Shown one piece after another: positions 5,648 through 8,338 of a stretch of DNA of 8,338 nucleotides. A model generated the notes under the pieces. The model ran no database searches, was not told the DNA's origin, and saw only the letters and a program-made list of their open reading frames with translations. This DNA is from an uncultured Lachnospiraceae bacterium (GTDB taxonomy: Bacteria > Bacillota > Clostridia > Lachnospirales > Lachnospiraceae). How positions within the stretch are numbered: the stretch's first letter is position 1; each line of letters opens with the position of its first letter. The position numbers were made by a program, and so were the translations under genes. Location: the NCBI GenBank assembly GCA_958446555.1, contig CAUCWU010000089.1:1-8338 (forward strand), written 5' to 3'.

Positions 5648-6577
5648 GTGAGCAAACGAAAGAAGATCACTTTGCTTATTGTCATTCTATTACTTGTTGT
5701 ACTTGCTGGAGCAGCAGCTTTTTATCTGCATTTTTTTGCGAAGTCAGGTCAGACAATTGAGACATTGCAAAAGCTGACAGAGGGAAATGGGTATGAGCTG
5801 ACAGCAGATTGTTCGATCTCCTTTGATCCGTCTGAGAAGATAAAGCCAGTGACGGATTTGATTCAGGAGCTGTTAAAAACAGAGGAACTTACAGCAAAAT
5901 TTACGGCGACTGGTGAGAGTGCACAGAAAAATTTAAAGCTTCAGTTAAATGAAGATATGACAGAGAAAAAGAGTGCGCTTACGACGGTTTATTTGGTGGA
6001 TGGAACATGCTATTTTGGGATAGACTCGATTGTATCAGCACTTGCAAAAGACGAGATTGATAAGAGTCTTCTGTTAAAAGTGGCATATAATGGATGGATT
6101 AAGGATCACTGTGTGACAGCAGAACAGCTTACCAAATTACTCTATGACCTTACCGGTGTGACAGTTGAAAATGAACTGAAACTGCCAAGTGGAATGGATG
6201 CACTTTTATTTTTGATAGAACCGGAGCATTTGTTTGATCCTAATTTGTGGTCAGCTGTGAAGGTGACCAATCAAAAGAATGGCACGTCTGAGTTTACAAT
6301 TGATGCCGATTATTTTGCAAAGCTGATTGGAATCAAGTCCGGTCAGATAGAGGCGGATTTTTCATTTTTGGTAGACGAGAATGATAACTATACATTTACG
6401 CTGACAGTGGCTGTCTCGGATGATGATGGAAACAAGATTGTAACCGAGATTCATGCATCAGCAAAAAAGCAAGAACAGCAAAATTCGATACAGGCACCAC
6501 AGCTGCTATTAACAGATGAGCAGATTGAGCAGTTGAAGAGTCTTGCAGAACCGTTTATCAAGAGTGTTACAAAGTAA
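5648..6577 (+). CDS. Membrane-anchored extracytoplasmic protein of unknown function
   Basis: I do not recognise a family. I start it at GTG 5648 because AAAGGAAG (5633-5640) lies 7 bases upstream. The ATG at 5630 has only a weak AGAAAG-like site and would place this Shine-Dalgarno inside the gene. From GTG it is 309 residues: a basic SKRKK N-terminus, one hydrophobic segment (about 7-27) and no lipobox Cys. It is thus a single-pass signal-anchor protein with about 275 residues outside. The outer part alternates short beta-strand-like and polar segments (for example ALTTVYLVDGTCYFGI, TFTLTVAVSDDDGNKIVTEI) with scattered helices, and has Cys at 55, 121 and 155. The look is of a beta-rich binding domain, in the manner of LolA/LppX-type lipid carriers, but that is a guess. 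It shares a promoter with the bile salt hydrolase 20 bp downstream. Confidence 0.75.
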   Translation: MSKRKKITLLIVILLLVVLAGAAAFYLHFFAKSGQTIETLQKLTEGNGYELTADCSISFDPSEKIKPVTDLIQELLKTEELTAKFTATGESAQKNLKLQLNEDMTEKKSALTTVYLVDGTCYFGIDSIVSALAKDEIDKSLLLKVAYNGWIKDHCVTAEQLTKLLYDLTGVTVENELKLPSGMDALLFLIEPEHLFDPNLWSAVKVTNQKNGTSEFTIDADYFAKLIGIKSGQIEADFSFLVDENDNYTFTLTVAVSDDDGNKIVTEIHASAKKQEQQNSIQAPQLLLTDEQIEQLKSLAEPFIKSVTK

Positions 6578-6597
6578 AAATAGAAAAGGAGACCAAT

Positions 6598-7578
6598 ATG
6601 TGTACTGCAGCAACCTATAAGACAAAAGATTTCTATATCGGAAGAACCCTAGATTACGAGTCATCCTACGGTGAGGAAGTGACCATCACACCAAGAAACT
6701 ATGAATTCGCAATGCGCCATAGAGAAAGCTATCAAAATCGTTATGCACTGATTGGAATGGCTCATGTGGCAGGAACGTATCCGCTGTATTATGATGCGAT
6801 CAATGAAAAGGGACTGGGAATGGCTGGTCTTAATTTTGTCGGCAATGCCTTTTATACAGAGCCGAAGGAAGGAAAGGATAATATAACCCAGTTTGAACTG
6901 ATTCCATGGATTTTAGGACAGTGTGCGACTGTGAAAGAGGCAAGAGCACTTCTTGAACGCATCTGCATTACCAATACGTCATTCCATGAGTCGATGCCGG
7001 TATCGCCTCTTCACTGGATCATTGCCGATGCGGATGAAGCAATTACATTAGAATCGGTTCGCGATGGCATCAAAATTTATGATAATCCGGTTGGTGTATT
7101 GACAAACAATCCGCCATTTGACAAGCAGATGGCTGGTTTAAACCGCTACATGGGTCTATCTGCGAAGCAGCCAAAGAATACGTTCGGTGGAAATCATGAG
7201 TTGCCACTGGAAGCCTACAGCAGAGGAATGGGTGCACTGGGGCTGCCAGGAGATCTATCTTCCTCATCAAGATTTGCACGTGTCGCTTTCGTCAAGATGA
7301 ATTCATTTTCAGGTGAGTCAGAGGCGGAGAGTGTGAGTCAGTTTTTCCATATCTTGGGATCAGTAGATCAGCAGAGAGGTTGCTGTGAGGTCAGAGAGGG
7401 TGCTTATGAGATCACAATCTATACGTCCTGCTGCAATGCATCAAAGGGAATTTATTATTATACGACCTATGAGAATCATCAGATTACAGCTGTGGATATG
7501 CACAGAGAAGATTTGGATGAAAAAAAGTTGATCCACTATCCACTTGTGAGTGGAGAGCAGATCAACTGGCAAAACTAA
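6598..7578 (+). CDS. bsh: Bile salt hydrolase (choloylglycine hydrolase family)
   Basis: A 326-residue Ntn-type hydrolase that cleaves the amide of glycine- or taurine-conjugated bile acids in the cytoplasm. The family nucleophile Cys2 follows the initiator Met, which must be removed. Compared from memory with the C. perfringens enzyme (329 residues), the catalytic set is complete: Cys2, Arg16, Asp19, Asn79 (GLNF), Asn170 (LTNNP) and Arg225 (SSSRFARVAF). Asn79 supports a bile salt hydrolase, since Gram-positive penicillin V acylases carry Tyr there. The C-terminal YTSC...KGIYYYTTYENHQI block is also strongly BSH-like. There is no signal peptide. AAAAGGAG (6584-6591) lies 6 bases upstream, and the gene follows the membrane protein by 20 bp, so it is probably co-transcribed. 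Glyco- versus tauro-conjugate preference cannot be judged here. Penicillin acylase activity is the main alternative. Confidence 0.95.
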   Translation: MCTAATYKTKDFYIGRTLDYESSYGEEVTITPRNYEFAMRHRESYQNRYALIGMAHVAGTYPLYYDAINEKGLGMAGLNFVGNAFYTEPKEGKDNITQFELIPWILGQCATVKEARALLERICITNTSFHESMPVSPLHWIIADADEAITLESVRDGIKIYDNPVGVLTNNPPFDKQMAGLNRYMGLSAKQPKNTFGGNHELPLEAYSRGMGALGLPGDLSSSSRFARVAFVKMNSFSGESEAESVSQFFHILGSVDQQRGCCEVREGAYEITIYTSCCNASKGIYYYTTYENHQITAVDMHREDLDEKKLIHYPLVSGEQINWQN

Positions 7579-7619
7579 ATAATCATTATGAATGGATCAT
7601 GGTGCCTTTTATACTAGCA
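7579..7619. other. Short convergent spacer without a clear terminator
   Basis: Forty-one AT-rich bases separate the stops of the bile salt hydrolase and the oppositely oriented ABC ATPase gene. CATTATGA occurs at 7584-7591 and again at 7618-7625 (into the ATPase 3' end) as a direct repeat. No GC-rich stem with a T-run exists on either strand, so transcripts may read into each other. Confidence 0.5.
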
Positions 7620-8338
7620 TTATGATAATAACATTCGGTCATTGTCAAGCTGTTTTCCGACACCTTCCTTGAAGCGCTCAAGCAGATCATTTACGGTCAG
7701 CTTTGAGCGCTCTTCGTTTGCTGCATCGAAAATGATATGTCCGCTGTTCATCATAAAGGTTCGGTTGCCAAGCTCAAGAGCTGACTGCATGTTGTGGGTA
7801 ATCATCATGCAGGTCAGATGATGTTCAGCAATGATAGATTTGGTCAGGTTCAAAACCTTCTCAGCTGTACCAGGATCAAGTGCAGCTGTGTGCTCGTCAA
7901 GAAGTAACAGTTTAGGCGGATTGATTGTCGCCATCACAAGGGTGAGCGCCTGGCGCTGTCCACCAGAGAGAAGACCAACCGGCTGATGCATGCGATCTTC
8001 CAGTCCCATGTTGAGTGGGCGAAGCTTCTCACGAAACAGCTCTTTTTCTTTTTTGCTTACATGGGAGAGCCAACCACCCTTTGATCCGGCAAGCGCCATA
8101 TTCTCCTCGATTGTCATACCAGGAGCTGTGCCGCTCATCGGGTCCTGAAACAGATGGCCAATCTTTTTTGCGCGAATGTAGTCAGGCTGAAGCGTGATGT
8201 CCTCGCCGTCTAGGATGATCTGTCCCTCATCTGTATAGAAGGTTCCGCAGATGGCATTGAATAGAGTAGATTTACCGGCACCGTTTGCACCGATAATCGT
8301 GACAAAATCACCATCATTTAATTTTAATGATATTTCTG
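7620..8338 (-). CDS. ABC transporter ATP-binding protein, COG1101 type (5' end outside window)
   Basis: The frame is open to the right edge, so the first residues are missing; about 239 residues are visible. They hold all ATPase motifs: Walker A GANGAGKST (about 8291-8265), Q-loop FQDP, signature LSGGQRQ, Walker B LLLLDEHTAALDP and the H-loop THN. The Q-loop context QDPMSGTAPGMTIEEN and the DEHTAALD variant of Walker B are characteristic of the COG1101 ATPases that serve importers with COG2984-type binding proteins and COG4120-type permeases. Some of these carry tryptophan or tyrosine; others are uncharacterised. The ATG at 8138 is internal, because upstream codons continue the domain. Binding-protein and permease genes would be expected upstream, beyond 8338. 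It acts on the inner face of the membrane. Substrate unknown. Confidence 0.93.
   Translation of the reverse strand, partial: EISLKLNDGDFVTIIGANGAGKSTLFNAICGTFYTDEGQIILDGEDITLQPDYIRAKKIGHLFQDPMSGTAPGMTIEENMALAGSKGGWLSHVSKKEKELFREKLRPLNMGLEDRMHQPVGLLSGGQRQALTLVMATINPPKLLLLDEHTAALDPGTAEKVLNLTKSIIAEHHLTCMMITHNMQSALELGNRTFMMNSGHIIFDAANEERSKLTVNDLLERFKEGVGKQLDNDRMLLS

Noticed and set aside
6598..7578. Penicillin V acylase as the primary call
   Set aside because: Asn79 and the strong resemblance to the C. perfringens bile salt hydrolase favour BSH; Gram-positive penicillin V acylases have Tyr at that position.
7620..8138. Complete 172-residue protein starting at ATG 8138
   Set aside because: Codons upstream to 8338 encode the Walker A motif and Q-loop in the same frame, so this ATG is internal.

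Overview
The window looks like chromosome of a gut-associated Lachnospiraceae-type Clostridia (low-to-moderate GC Firmicute). The grounds are strong AGGAGG-type ribosome sites, TTGACA/TATAAT promoters, a bile salt hydrolase of the Clostridium perfringens type, a His-less HPr-like protein typical of clostridia, and the GGGtGRT / IscU-like gene pair. I cannot name the genus. There are no tRNA, rRNA, CRISPR, insertion-sequence or phage signatures.

Layout. (1) 1-2568: the 3' end of an M20-family amidohydrolase, followed 33 bp later by an intracellular family 3 glycoside hydrolase, probably one transcript. (2) 2569-3226: about 340 bp without a gene that ends in a near-consensus promoter overlapped downstream by a 22-bp palindrome; then a 74-residue HPr-fold protein lacking the phospho-histidine loop, closed by a strong terminator. 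(3) 3227-3486: a 57-residue protein that is almost entirely a leucine-zipper coiled coil. (4) 3487-5560: a structured leader, then an IscU/NifU-like Fe-S scaffold homologue and the GGGtGRT protein, both written in strongly biased (high-expression) codons, then a 75-nt compound hairpin and a strong terminator. (5) 5561-7578: a clean promoter, a membrane-anchored extracytoplasmic protein of unknown function and a bile salt hydrolase, likely one operon. (6) 7620-8338, minus strand, convergent: the ATPase of a COG1101-type ABC importer, running off the right edge.

Functionally the window mixes scavenging (amide and glycoside hydrolysis, bile salt deconjugation, ABC uptake) with a probable Fe-S-related two-gene module. 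The best candidate for an under-described system is that module (3703-5423) with its folded 5' leader and 3' hairpin. Its expression appears high and its scaffold departs from canonical IscU. The His-less HPr and the BSH plus membrane-protein pair come next.
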